From the NCBI RefSeq assembly GCF_900100335.1, contig NZ_FNFE01000002.1:310001-374000 (forward strand): a DNA stretch of 64,000 nucleotides, written 5' to 3'. Below, piece by piece: positions 25,813 through 34,371 of the stretch. The notes beneath the pieces were generated by a model that saw only the letters and a program-made list of their open reading frames with translations, did not search any database and was not told the origin of the DNA. Every line of letters begins with the position of its first letter. The first letter of the stretch is position 1. Position numbers and translations under genes: made by a program. The DNA is from Natronorubrum texcoconense. Lineage in GTDB: Archaea > Halobacteriota > Halobacteria > Halobacteriales > Natrialbaceae.

Positions 25813-26660
25813 GGGTCGCGGTTGCGGAGGCCACCGATCGTGGGAACGCGGCCGTCGACCCAGTCAGAAAGCGACCAGCGACCGACGAGGAGGTGTGCGA
25901 GTTCGACGCTGACGTACGCGAGCACGATCCCGGCGACGACGTCGATCGCCCAGTGGATGCCGAGGTACATCGTCGAAATCGCAACCGAGACCCCGAGGAG
26001 GATCGCGACGACGTTCCACTTCGGATAGACGTCTCGCGTGCGGTAGGCCAGGAAGGTGACGGTCGCCGCGAGCGAGGTGTGCAGCGACGGAAAGACGTTG
26101 GTGTTCCGATTCACCTGACGCGTGAGGTGTTGATACTGCGGGTACGTGTCGTACAGCAGCGCCTCGACGAGTTCGGGCATCATGTTCCGCGGCCCGTAGG
26201 CGATGACGAAGATGTAGAGCACCAGCCCGAGCGTGTAGTTCAGCGTGTACGCGGCCAACAGCTCCCGCAGCGGCCGCGTGTTCGACAGCGCGAAGTAGGC
26301 GACGACGGGAAAGACCAGCAAGAAGACGTAGCCGTAGATGTAGATAAACGAGAAGTACGCCGTCAGCCACGGCGTCGCCTGATCCTGCAGCCAGAGGATG
26401 AACTGCCCCTCGATGTCGTAGATCGCCCACGTCAGGTTCCAACCGATCATCCACGAGAGGTCGGGGACGATCTGTCTGGCGACGCTGTTGAACAGTAAAA
26501 CGACGGCGAGCACGACCGTGATCGGTGCGGCCGCCCGAATCCGCCCGCGCCACTCCGTTCGCGTCTCGCGGAGCCGGTAGCGGCCAACGAAGAGCCCGAT
26601 CGAGACGATCACCATGAGCGTCACGACCACGGCCAACTGCATCAGCACTTGTACCAACAT
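25809..26660 (-). CDS. PAP2/Aur1-type membrane protein, copy 1
   Basis: 283 residues, start MLVQVLMQLAVVVTLMVIVS at 26660. About six or seven transmembrane helices. The catalytic region reads NRNTNVFPSLHTSLAATVTF and STMYLGIHWAIDVVAGIVLA: PSLH-x-S and G-x-H-x-x-x-D are the second and third PAP2 motifs, and the arrangement (no classic first K-x6-RP motif) fits the Aur1/Ipt1 type that swaps lipid head groups. It acts at the outer membrane face. The start overlaps the substrate-binding protein's stop (TGATG), so the two are coupled. A close paralogue is at 28547-29404. Confidence 0.85.
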   Translation of the reverse strand: MLVQVLMQLAVVVTLMVIVSIGLFVGRYRLRETRTEWRGRIRAAAPITVVLAVVLLFNSVARQIVPDLSWMIGWNLTWAIYDIEGQFILWLQDQATPWLTAYFSFIYIYGYVFLLVFPVVAYFALSNTRPLRELLAAYTLNYTLGLVLYIFVIAYGPRNMMPELVEALLYDTYPQYQHLTRQVNRNTNVFPSLHTSLAATVTFLAYRTRDVYPKWNVVAILLGVSVAISTMYLGIHWAIDVVAGIVLAYVSVELAHLLVGRWSLSDWVDGRVPTIGGLRNRDP

Positions 26661-28468
26661 CAGTGTCTCACCCGGAGGGTGCCGTCGGAATCGTACCGAA
26701 ATCCGGCGTCTTCGAACGCCGCCCGCGCGGCCTCGACGTCGAGGTCGCCGTTCGAGCCGAGAAACGGCATCTCGGGGTCCTCGCCGTCCCACTCGAGCCC
26801 GTCGGGAACCCACTCCTCGGTGACCGGCGTCGCGATCGGTCTCGCGTGGCCGTCGAACACCTCCTCGACCAGCCAGGCCTTGTCGAGCAGCCGGGCGACG
26901 ACCTGGCGGAATCGCGGGTTGCTAAAGGGTGCCTTGCGCGCGTTGAACCCGAGGTGGTAGAACGTCCACGACGGCGACTCGACGAGTTCGACGTCCTCGC
27001 TTACGTCGATATCGTCGACGACGTAGGTCTCGAGGGCCGAACTCGTGACGTCGGCGGCGTCGTCCTCGAGCAGCTGGATCGCCGACGTGCTCCGCGGATC
27101 GATCTGGACGCGGAGTTCGTCGACGGTCGGCTCCGGGCGGTCGACGTCCTCGCGTAGCGTGAAGTGGTCGTCGAACCGCTCGAACGTGACGTGCTCCCGG
27201 TCGGTGTGATCGGCGTACTGGAACGGTCCGCTGCCCACCGGCGGGAAGTTGTTCGTCACCACTGCCTCGGTCGTCCCCTGTGCGACGCGAACGCCGCGAA
27301 CGGACGCCTCGTCCGCGCGGTCGCGCCAGATATGCTCGGGAAGGATCGGTACCGTCAACGCCTGTTCGCCGACCGCCTGACCCGCGTCGACCGCGAACTC
27401 GAGGGTGTGTTCGTCGCTCGCCTCGACCTCGTCGATCGCTGCAACGCGGCCCCGAAACCGCGGTGACGGCGCGGGCGAGCTGTCGCCTCCGAGCGCGGTG
27501 TCCGCGAGGAAGCGATAGCTGAACGCGACGTCGCTTGCGGTGAGCGACTCGCCGTCGTGGAACGTACAGTCGGGCTGAAGTTCGACGACGAGCGTCGACT
27601 CGTCGACCCACTCCACGTCCTCGGCGAGCCACGGCTCGAGCGAACTGTCGCCGTCGGCGGTGACGGTCTCGGTCGCGAGCGAGTCGTACAGCAGACCGGT
27701 GATCGTTCCCCGGTCGCGATACTCGGCGGTCAGGGGGTTGAGGTTCTGTGACGGACGAGCGTCCATGTGGACGGTCCGAAGCTGTTCGCTGCTCTCCTCT
27801 GTCAGCGGCTCGAGACCGAGATACCCGCCTCGCGTCGCGAGGTGGCCGTCCGCCCAGCCCTCGAACCGGTCGGCTCGCACGAGTCGGTGCTCGGTCGGCG
27901 TACAGACGGGGACGAACGGCTGTTCGACGGCAAGCGCCTCGAGTAACGTTTCGACGGCGTCGCGGCGCTCCTCGCCGTCGGCCTCTCGCTGTGTCTCGAG
28001 CAGGTCGTCGACCAGCAGGTTCGTAAAGCCGAAGGGGTTCTGCCAGCCGGATTCGTCGGCGTACAGCGAGTGCAGCGACTCGTAGAGAAAGTCCGGATCG
28101 ATGCCGCCCGGATGCTGGCCGACGTAGATATCGAAGTCGTGGTTGATCAGGATCGCTCGCAGGAACTCCTCGTTCGAGCGCATCTCGATGGCCGTATCGA
28201 CGCCGGCGGTCTCGAGCACGGCGGCGATCTCTCGAGCCAGCCGGATGCTCTCCCGGTCGCCGTCGGCGGGAAGCGTCGTGATGGTCAGCGAGAGCTGGTC
28301 GATATCGTCACGGTTGACGATGCTTCGGAACTGGCTGAGACAGCCGCTCGTCGCCATCGTGAGGCCGGCGGCGCCGGCCAGTGCGGCCCGACGGCTGATG
28401 GCGGGTGACCGACCGCCACGCCGTCTCTCGCCTTCGGTGTCGACCGACGCAGCTCCACGCTCACTCAT
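26660..28468 (-). CDS. SBP_bac_5-type substrate-binding lipoprotein, copy 1
   Basis: 602 residues. A Tat lipoprotein signal is visible (SRRAAL at 25-30, lipobox TSGC with C43). The mature part is an extracytoplasmic peptide/oligosaccharide/nickel-type binding protein (family 5): LADTALGG, CTFHDGESLTASDVAFSY, LTVPILPEHIW, FYHLGFNARKAPFSNPRFRQ. Normally such a protein works with two permeases and two ATPases, but none is in this window. Instead it is fused by translational coupling to a PAP2 gene. The paralogue at 29404-31212 has exactly the same length. The ligand is unknown. Confidence 0.85.
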   Translation of the reverse strand: MSERGAASVDTEGERRRGGRSPAISRRAALAGAAGLTMATSGCLSQFRSIVNRDDIDQLSLTITTLPADGDRESIRLAREIAAVLETAGVDTAIEMRSNEEFLRAILINHDFDIYVGQHPGGIDPDFLYESLHSLYADESGWQNPFGFTNLLVDDLLETQREADGEERRDAVETLLEALAVEQPFVPVCTPTEHRLVRADRFEGWADGHLATRGGYLGLEPLTEESSEQLRTVHMDARPSQNLNPLTAEYRDRGTITGLLYDSLATETVTADGDSSLEPWLAEDVEWVDESTLVVELQPDCTFHDGESLTASDVAFSYRFLADTALGGDSSPAPSPRFRGRVAAIDEVEASDEHTLEFAVDAGQAVGEQALTVPILPEHIWRDRADEASVRGVRVAQGTTEAVVTNNFPPVGSGPFQYADHTDREHVTFERFDDHFTLREDVDRPEPTVDELRVQIDPRSTSAIQLLEDDAADVTSSALETYVVDDIDVSEDVELVESPSWTFYHLGFNARKAPFSNPRFRQVVARLLDKAWLVEEVFDGHARPIATPVTEEWVPDGLEWDGEDPEMPFLGSNGDLDVEAARAAFEDAGFRYDSDGTLRVRH

Positions 28469-28500
28469 TCGGATCGTTTGTCACAGTTCGCCGGTGGCGG

Positions 28501-28515
28501 TATAACAGTATTGCG
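28501..28515 (-). promoter_or_regulatory. Shared promoter block, copy 1 (SBP 26660-28468)
   Basis: The plus-strand text tataacagtattgcg starts 33 nt before the first codon of copy 1. Fourteen of fifteen bases match the block at 31243-31257. It contains the TATA element (on the minus strand, ttata) and a preceding CGCAATAy that could be a BRE or an operator. Confidence 0.6.
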
Positions 28516-28546
28516 TTGGCGGGCGGCGAGACGCGCCGCGAACGAG

Positions 28547-29404
28547 TCAGTCCGAGTCGACCCCATCGGACTCGTCGGCCCCGTCAGACCCGTCGGAACC
28601 GGTCAACCGACCGATCGATGCCGACAGCGACCACCGACCGACGATGACGTCCGAGAGCCAGACGCAAAGCGCCGCGAGCGCGAGGCCGGCGACGACGTCG
28701 ATCGCCCAGTGGATGCCGAGGTACATCGTCGAGATGATGACGCTGACCGCGAGCACGACGGCGACGGGGAACCACTTCAGGTACTCGTCGCGGGAGAGGT
28801 AGGCGAAGATACCGACCGTGGCCGCGAGCGAGGTGTGCAGCGACGGGAAGACGTTGGTGTTCCGATTGACTTCCCGCGTGAGGTGCTGATACTCGGGGTT
28901 GTGATCGTAGAGGACCGTCTCGAGTTCGCCCGCCAAGATGTTCCGCGGCCCGTAGGCGATGACCAGGAGGTACAGGACGAGCCCGAGCCCGTAGTTGAGC
29001 GTGTACGCCGTCAACAGCCGCCGGAACATGCGGGTGTCCGAGAGCACGAAGTACGCCACGGCCGGAAAGATCAGCAGGTAGGTGTAGCCGTAGACGTAGA
29101 TCCACGCGAAGTACTCCGTCAGATAGGCGTTGGCGACCCGCTGAAAGATCAGGATGAACTCCCCCTCGATGTCCCGGATCGCCGAGGTCATGTGGAAGCC
29201 GATATCCGGATCGCTTCGTCGCATCATCCGGTTGAGAACCAACGCGATTCCCAGCACGACGAGCACCGGGCCGGAGATCCGTAGGCGAGCGCGCCACTCG
29301 GTGAACGTGGTCTCGAGTCGTTCGCGGCCGATGAACAGCGCGATCGAAATCGGGAGCATGATCCCGACGACGACCGCAACTCGCGTCAGTACCTCAGTGA
29401 GCAT
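28547..29404 (-). CDS. PAP2/Aur1-type membrane protein, copy 2
   Basis: 285 residues, start MLTEVLTRVAVVVGIMLPIS at 29404; a longer frame upstream is only the antisense-like shadow of the lipoprotein gene. It has the same topology and motifs as copy 1: YQHLTREVNRNTNVFPSLHT, STMYLGIHWAIDVVAGLALA. The tail is Asp/Ser rich (GSDGSDGADESDGVDSD). The catalytic histidines and aspartate are all kept, so both copies should be active. The start overlaps the stop of the lipoprotein gene at 29404, exactly as in copy 1. Likely handles an isoprenoid or phospholipid substrate. Confidence 0.85.
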   Translation of the reverse strand: MLTEVLTRVAVVVGIMLPISIALFIGRERLETTFTEWRARLRISGPVLVVLGIALVLNRMMRRSDPDIGFHMTSAIRDIEGEFILIFQRVANAYLTEYFAWIYVYGYTYLLIFPAVAYFVLSDTRMFRRLLTAYTLNYGLGLVLYLLVIAYGPRNILAGELETVLYDHNPEYQHLTREVNRNTNVFPSLHTSLAATVGIFAYLSRDEYLKWFPVAVVLAVSVIISTMYLGIHWAIDVVAGLALAALCVWLSDVIVGRWSLSASIGRLTGSDGSDGADESDGVDSD

Positions 29405-31212
29405 CAGTTGTGCCTCAGTCGCCCGGCGTCCTCGTCGTATCGGTAGCCGATCTCCTCGAACATATCGTGCGCGAGCGTGACGTTCGGTTCGCCGTCGCTG
29501 CCGAGGAATCGGGTGACGAAGTCGTCGTCCTCGCTGTCCCACTCGAGGTGATCCGGGGTCCACTCGTCGGTGACAGGCGTCGCCAGCGGCTCCGCGTGGG
29601 CCTCGTCGAAGAACACTTCGTCGATGACCCACTCCTTGTCGATCAGCTGTGCGACCGCCTGTCGGAAGCGGAAGTCGCCACACGGCATCCGCCGCGTGTT
29701 GAAGCCGAGGTGGTAGAACGTCCACGAGTCGTCGTCGTAGCGTTCGATCCCGTCGTCCTCGGGGATGTCGGCCAGCGAGAACGCCTCGAGCATCGACTCC
29801 GTCAAGTCGGCGCCGCCGCTCGCGACGCGCTCGATGGAGGAGACGCTTCCCGGGTCGACGGTGAAGCGAATCTCGTCGACGGTCGGCTCGAGGTGGACGT
29901 CCGCGTCGAGCGTGTCGTCCTCCTCGTCGAGCGTGAAGTGGTCGTCGAAGCGCTCGAGGGTCAGGTGGTCGCGCTCGGACTGACTCTCGAACTGGTAGGG
30001 TCCGCTGCCGATCGGATCGATCGCGTCGCTGGTGACGATTCCCCAGCGCCCCTGCGGCGCCGAGAAGTCGTCGAGGTCGCCGATGCGGTCGTTGAGTTCC
30101 GCTAGCCAGACGTGCTCCGGCAGGATCGGAACCGTCAGCGCTCGTTCGGCGACCTCCCGGCCGGCGTCGAACGAGATCCGGAGCGTGTACTCGTCCTCGT
30201 CGTCGGTCTCGATCTCGTCGATCGCGCTCACGTGCCCGCGATAGCGCGGCGCCGGCGAGGGGTGCGTGGCGCTCGTGTACGACGTGTCCTCGAGGAACGC
30301 GTAGGTGAACGCGACGTCCGCGGCGGTGACCGGCTCACCGTCGTGGAACGTACAGTCTTCCCGGAGCGTGACGGTTGCGGCCGTCCCGTCGTCCTCGGTC
30401 TCGTCGTCCCACTCCCAGCCCTCGGCGAGCCACGGTCGGATCTCGTCGTCGACGAGGGTTCCGAGCGAATCGTAGAGGAGGTCGACGACCGTCCCCCGCT
30501 CGCGAACCGTCGCCGAGAGCGGGTTGACGTTTCGGGAGGGTCGCGCGTCGGTCACGAGGGCGTTCAGTCGCTCGACGTCGTCGTCCGGCTCGAGCCCGAG
30601 GTAGCCGCGTCGGGTCGCGAGGTGGCTGTTGTCCCAGCCCTCGAACCGATCGCTGGCCACCCGGTACTCGGTGGGTCGACAGATCGGCTCGAACGGTTTT
30701 TCGACGGCGATCTCTTCTAAGAGCGGTTCGATCGTCGCTTTCCGGTCGTCGGGGTCCGCCAGCCGCTGTGCTTCGAGGAGGCGGTCGATCTCCCTGACGG
30801 TTAGCCCGAAGGGGTTCTGCCAGCCGGATTCGTCGGCGTACGTGGAGTGGAGGGCCTCGTACAGAAAGTCCGGGTCGAAATCCGCGGGGTGGCGACCGAC
30901 GTAGAGATCGAAGTCGTGATCGATCAGGGTCATTTCGAGAAACTCGGAGCGAGAGCGCACCGTGAGATCCGCGTCGATGCCGACTGCCTGGAGGTTCGAC
31001 TCGAGATGGCGGGCGATCTGGACGGTTTCTCGGTTGTCGTCGCGGGGGACCGTGACGATGGAGAGCGAGAGTTGGTCGTCTTCCTCACCGGTGACGACGC
31101 TTCGAACACTGTCGATACAGCCGCTCAGGGAGAGCGAGAGCCCCGCTGCACCTGCAGCGAGGACAGAGCGTCGATCGACGCCGTCGACCGGATCAGTTGT
31201 ATTACGGTTCAT
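29404..31212 (-). CDS. SBP_bac_5-type substrate-binding lipoprotein, copy 2
   Basis: 602 residues, the same length as copy 1. A Tat lipoprotein signal is present (DRRSVL at 13-18, lipobox SLSGC with C32). Shared blocks include YADESGWQNPFG, CTFHDGEPVTAADVAFTYAF, LTVPILPEHVW, SWTFYHLGFN and ATPVTDEWTPD. The sequences differ widely in the charged linkers, so the duplication is old. No permease or ATPase is nearby. Its stop is coupled to PAP2 copy 2. The promoter block at 31243-31257 lies about 31 nt upstream of its ATG, and a strong hairpin further upstream separates it from the GT4 gene. Confidence 0.85.
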   Translation of the reverse strand: MNRNTTDPVDGVDRRSVLAAGAAGLSLSLSGCIDSVRSVVTGEEDDQLSLSIVTVPRDDNRETVQIARHLESNLQAVGIDADLTVRSRSEFLEMTLIDHDFDLYVGRHPADFDPDFLYEALHSTYADESGWQNPFGLTVREIDRLLEAQRLADPDDRKATIEPLLEEIAVEKPFEPICRPTEYRVASDRFEGWDNSHLATRRGYLGLEPDDDVERLNALVTDARPSRNVNPLSATVRERGTVVDLLYDSLGTLVDDEIRPWLAEGWEWDDETEDDGTAATVTLREDCTFHDGEPVTAADVAFTYAFLEDTSYTSATHPSPAPRYRGHVSAIDEIETDDEDEYTLRISFDAGREVAERALTVPILPEHVWLAELNDRIGDLDDFSAPQGRWGIVTSDAIDPIGSGPYQFESQSERDHLTLERFDDHFTLDEEDDTLDADVHLEPTVDEIRFTVDPGSVSSIERVASGGADLTESMLEAFSLADIPEDDGIERYDDDSWTFYHLGFNTRRMPCGDFRFRQAVAQLIDKEWVIDEVFFDEAHAEPLATPVTDEWTPDHLEWDSEDDDFVTRFLGSDGEPNVTLAHDMFEEIGYRYDEDAGRLRHN

Positions 31213-31242
31213 TCAGTCTATTACACCCATTTGCTGTTGATA

Positions 31243-31257
31243 TATAACAATATTGCG
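31243..31257 (-). promoter_or_regulatory. Shared promoter block, copy 2 (SBP 29404-31212)
   Basis: The plus-strand text tataacaatattgcg starts 31 nt before the ATG of copy 2, with TATA at 31241-31247 on the correct spacing. It differs at one of fifteen positions from the block in front of copy 1, although the surrounding bases are unrelated. Confidence 0.6.
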
Positions 31258-31322
31258 CACTACGATCGACTATGGTGAGTCGTCAAAAACTTTTTCAATT
31301 GTCGTCCTTTTCGCAGAGATTC

Positions 31323-31348
31323 GCGCCACCTATGTTGTTTGGTGGCGC
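31323..31348 (-). terminator. Hairpin across the GT4 stop codon with downstream T-run
   Basis: GCGCCACC and GGTGGCGC (8-bp stem, 10-nt loop) bracket the stop of the glycosyltransferase gene; the left arm contains the last coding bases on the minus strand. About 35 nt later the minus strand reads gaaaaagtttttgac. This looks like a transcription end separating the GT4 gene from the lipoprotein gene. Confidence 0.5.
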
Positions 31349-32508
31349 ATAACTCGACAATAGATCGGAACCAAACGCTCACCAACGCGCTCGAGTGCGT
31401 GCCTGTGAGCGGTCTGCCGGGCGTTCGCTCCGAGACGAGTCCGGAGGTCGGGGTCGGCGACGAGTCGCTCGATCGCATCGCGAAACTCCCGCTCGGTCTG
31501 GCACTTGAGACAGTCGGTGCCGTGGGTGTAGAACTCCTCGAAGACCGGCAGATCCCGGAGAACGACGGGTTTGCCACAGGCCATCGCCTCGAGGACGGCG
31601 ATCCCCTGGTTTTCGGCGTGGGTCGGAAAACAGAACACGTCGCCGGCGCCGAACGCGCCGCGTTTGTCCTCGATCCAGCCGGTGAACGTGACGTTTTCCG
31701 GCGGGTTGGCCGTCCAGTACTCGACCGTCCGACTCGCACGGATGCCGTCGTCGTAGGGACCGAACCAGACGAACTCGTAGGGAGTCCGCCGTGCCAGTCG
31801 GCAGAACGTCGACAGCCCCTTGCGCTCGAAGACGTTGCCGAGCGCGAAGACGACCGGTCCCTCGAGATCGTAACGCTCGCGGGAGGGATCGCGAAATCGC
31901 TCGTGGCCCGTCAGCGAGTCGCGGTCGACGCCGTTCGTGATCGACTCGATCGGCGCGTCGACGGGATAGGCCTCGAGATGACGTTTCGTCTGCTCGCTCG
32001 GACACAGCACGAGATCGGCCTGCGAGTAGAACCACCGCAGATAGCGACCGAGCGGTCTCGAAAGCGCGTTCGACGCGCGAAAGCTCTCCCGAAAGTCCTC
32101 GCGGGTGACGTGGGCGTGGAGAATCAGCGGCCGGCCGGTGCGTTTGGCGTGTCTGGCGACCGCGACCGATCCCGGACCGATCGCGTGGCAGTGAGCGACG
32201 TCGTAGTCGACGACCGGCGACTCCCCGCGACGGAGCCGCGACGGCAGCGACCGCGGCGATCCGTCCCACGGATCGGTCACCAGTTCGATCGCCGGTCTCG
32301 AGTCGGACTCGGGACTCGAATCGCTATCCTCGCGGCCGCCGTCGGGTTCGAACCTCTGGTCGTCCCCGTTGCGGCCGCTATCGGACTCAGCGTCGGACCT
32401 GCCACCGATTCGCTCGATGGCTGCCCGCTGCTGCTCGGCTGCCGTACTGATTCCGCTGCGCTCGAGTAGCGAGGCACGCTCGAGGTAATGCAACACGCGC
32501 AGGCTCAC
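31330..32508 (-). CDS. Glycosyltransferase family 4
   Basis: About 392 residues from a GTG at 32508 (VSLRVLHYLERASLLERSGI). Upstream the frame stays open for 160 codons but reads like random haloarchaeal sequence, so it is not included. GT4 features: CHAIGPGSVAVARHAKRTGR, PLILHAHVTREDF, LVLCPSEQTKRHLEAYPVDA, ITNGVDRDS, the loop ALGNVFERKGLSTFCRLARR and the E-x7-E motif in FPTHAENQGIAVLEAMACGK. A disordered Asp/Ser-rich insert is at about 40-75. Transfers a sugar from a nucleotide donor; acceptor unknown. On the same strand as the PAP2/SBP genes. Confidence 0.8.
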   Translation of the reverse strand: MSLRVLHYLERASLLERSGISTAAEQQRAAIERIGGRSDAESDSGRNGDDQRFEPDGGREDSDSSPESDSRPAIELVTDPWDGSPRSLPSRLRRGESPVVDYDVAHCHAIGPGSVAVARHAKRTGRPLILHAHVTREDFRESFRASNALSRPLGRYLRWFYSQADLVLCPSEQTKRHLEAYPVDAPIESITNGVDRDSLTGHERFRDPSRERYDLEGPVVFALGNVFERKGLSTFCRLARRTPYEFVWFGPYDDGIRASRTVEYWTANPPENVTFTGWIEDKRGAFGAGDVFCFPTHAENQGIAVLEAMACGKPVVLRDLPVFEEFYTHGTDCLKCQTEREFRDAIERLVADPDLRTRLGANARQTAHRHALERVGERLVPIYCRVMRHQTT

Positions 32509-32652
32509 GGATCGGTATATTCGAGGTGCCGACGAAAACCCTCCCGATCTCTGCCGTGACGGTCGCCCGACGCTCGTCGCCGACACCGACGCGAGGTGAG
32601 CGCTCGGAGCGGAGAGCACAACACCGATATGTGAACCGGAGAAAGACGGGGT

Positions 32653-32931
32653 ATGGACATCGCCGCCGAACGGATCGAGCGCCTCCACGAGTTGGCTCGA
32701 GCGGCGGCGGCGAATCGAAACGACGACCGGGCGCGCTACTACGTCCGACTCGCCCGGCGCGTCGCGGAACGGAACCGGCTGACGCTCCCTCGAGAGTTTC
32801 GGCGGTTCACCTGTGATCGCTGCGACGCGTACCTGCGTCCGGGGGTGAACGCCCGCGTTCGACTGCAGAACGGCCACGTCGTAATCACCTGCGACTGCGG
32901 GGATCACGCTCGGTATCCGTACGAGGATTGA
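32653..32931 (+). CDS. rnp4: Ribonuclease P protein component 4 (Rpp21)
   Basis: 92 residues, MDIAAERIERLHELARAAAA. It is a protein subunit of archaeal RNase P that helps the RNA subunit cut the 5' leader from pre-tRNA. The N-terminal helices (RIERLHELARAA, ARYYVRLARRVAERNRLTLP) are followed by the zinc ribbon: FTCDRCDAYLRPG and VVITCDCGDHARYP (C-x2-C and C-x-C). The length is normal. It is followed on the same strand by a YhbY gene, the usual haloarchaeal order. Confidence 0.85.
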   Translation: MDIAAERIERLHELARAAAANRNDDRARYYVRLARRVAERNRLTLPREFRRFTCDRCDAYLRPGVNARVRLQNGHVVITCDCGDHARYPYED

Positions 32932-33158
32932 GTGCGGACGAGCGTGGATACGTCCGGAGCGAACCCTGCTCGAACGGCCGACGTGTGGTCCAATCAACCG
33001 GGGAAACCGGGTCGACCGACCGACGGAGACGGACCAACTGACCGACGCGATCGGATTGTTACGCGTCTTGGCGACGGTTGTTCTATGACCGTGTGTACAC
33101 GGAACGTCGACATTCCGATTCGAGAAGATTCAAACGGCTCGGTTCGGTAGGGTATTCC

Positions 33159-33407
33159 ATGGATAAACAGACGCTCAAGCAGGAAGCGCACGACCTCGAC
33201 GTCACCGTCTGGGTCGGCAAGAGCGGCCTCGAGTCGGTCGTCGACGAACTCGACGATCAGCTCTCGAACGAGAACCTGGTCAAAATCAAATTCCTCCGCG
33301 CGGCCCGTGCGGGCAGTTCGACCGAGGAGAAAGCAGCGGACCTCGCCGACCGCGTCAATGCCGAACTGATCGACACGCGCGGGCACACGGCGGTGGTCCA
33401 TCGATGA
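33159..33407 (+). CDS. YhbY/CRM-domain RNA-binding protein
   Basis: 82 residues, MDKQTLKQEAHDLDVTVWVG. This is the CRM fold found in YhbY, linked to ribosome large-subunit assembly. The signature helix-loop VWVGKSGLESVVDELDDQLS and the middle KIKFLRAARAG follow the family closely. A longer frame starts upstream, but the ATG at 33159 gives the standard N-terminus and has a TATA-like ttcaaac about 30 nt before it. Its stop overlaps the MscS start (ATGA), so the two are co-transcribed; they follow rnp4 on the same strand. Confidence 0.85.
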   Translation: MDKQTLKQEAHDLDVTVWVGKSGLESVVDELDDQLSNENLVKIKFLRAARAGSSTEEKAADLADRVNAELIDTRGHTAVVHR

Positions 33408-34333
33408 GTATGGGTGCCGGATCGCTCCTCCAAGCTGACGGACTCGGGCCGATCGGTCGCGGACTCGAACAGCTGGGCCTCCCGTACGTCGACGCGGCCG
33501 TCGCCGGGAGCGCGGCGAGTATCATCCGGTTCGTCCTCGCGCTCGCCGTCATCTGGCTCGCGGGTCGTCTCGTCGTTATCCCGCTCATCAGCCGAGCGCT
33601 CGACAGGCGGGAGCTAGACGAACACGCCCAGAATCCCCTGCTGATGCTTACCCGCTTCGGCGTCCTCTTCTTCGGGGTCGCCGTCGCGTTCGGCTTCGCC
33701 GGCTTCGGGAACTTCCTCGTCTCCATGGCCGGGATCGCCGCGGCCGGCGCGCTCGCTATCGGCCTCGCGATGCAGAACGTCATCGCGAACTTCGTCGCCG
33801 GCGTGTTCATCTACACCGACAAACCGTTCCGCATCGGCGACTGGATCGAGTGGGACGACGGCACCTACTCGGGCACCGTCGAGGACATCAGTCTGCGCGT
33901 GACTCGAGTTCGAACGTTCGACAACGAACTGCTGACGGTTCCGAACTCTGCACTCACCGACAGCGTGCTCAAAAACCCCGTCGACGGCGGGAAGCTCCGC
34001 CTGAAGTTCGTCTTCGGCATCGGCTACGGCGACGACATCGAGGAGGCGACCGAGATCATCGTCGACGAAGCCGAGCGCCACCCCGACATCATGGACGATC
34101 CCGCACCCTCCGTTCGGCTAACCGAACTCGGCGACTCCGACGTCGGCCTCCAGTCGCGGTTCTGGATCGAAAACCCCTCGCGAGCCGACTTCGTCCGCAC
34201 CCGCGGCGAGTACGTCACGGCCGTCAAGGAACGCTTCGACGAGGAAGGGATCGACATCCCCTACCCCGTCCGCACGCTCGAGGGCGGGCTGCAACTCGAG
34301 AACAGACAACAGATCGGCCAGACGGCCGAGTGA
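33404..34333 (+). CDS. Small-conductance mechanosensitive channel (MscS)
   Basis: 309 residues. It opens when membrane tension rises and releases solutes on osmotic down-shock. Three transmembrane helices are visible: about 36-59, 79-101 and 106-130. The third, AGALAIGLAMQNVIANFVAG, is the pore helix with the family's GLAMQNVIANFVAG motif. The beta domain begins FRIGDWIEWDDGTYSGTVED; VPNSALTDSVLKNP is also typical. The C-terminus is acidic and short. The ATG overlaps the YhbY stop by 4 nt, an unusual partner for a channel but common in haloarchaea. Confidence 0.9.
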   Translation: MSMGAGSLLQADGLGPIGRGLEQLGLPYVDAAVAGSAASIIRFVLALAVIWLAGRLVVIPLISRALDRRELDEHAQNPLLMLTRFGVLFFGVAVAFGFAGFGNFLVSMAGIAAAGALAIGLAMQNVIANFVAGVFIYTDKPFRIGDWIEWDDGTYSGTVEDISLRVTRVRTFDNELLTVPNSALTDSVLKNPVDGGKLRLKFVFGIGYGDDIEEATEIIVDEAERHPDIMDDPAPSVRLTELGDSDVGLQSRFWIENPSRADFVRTRGEYVTAVKERFDEEGIDIPYPVRTLEGGLQLENRQQIGQTAE

Positions 34334-34371
34334 GTCACCGGCCGTAGCGATACGTTTTTTGTCGTCTTCGA

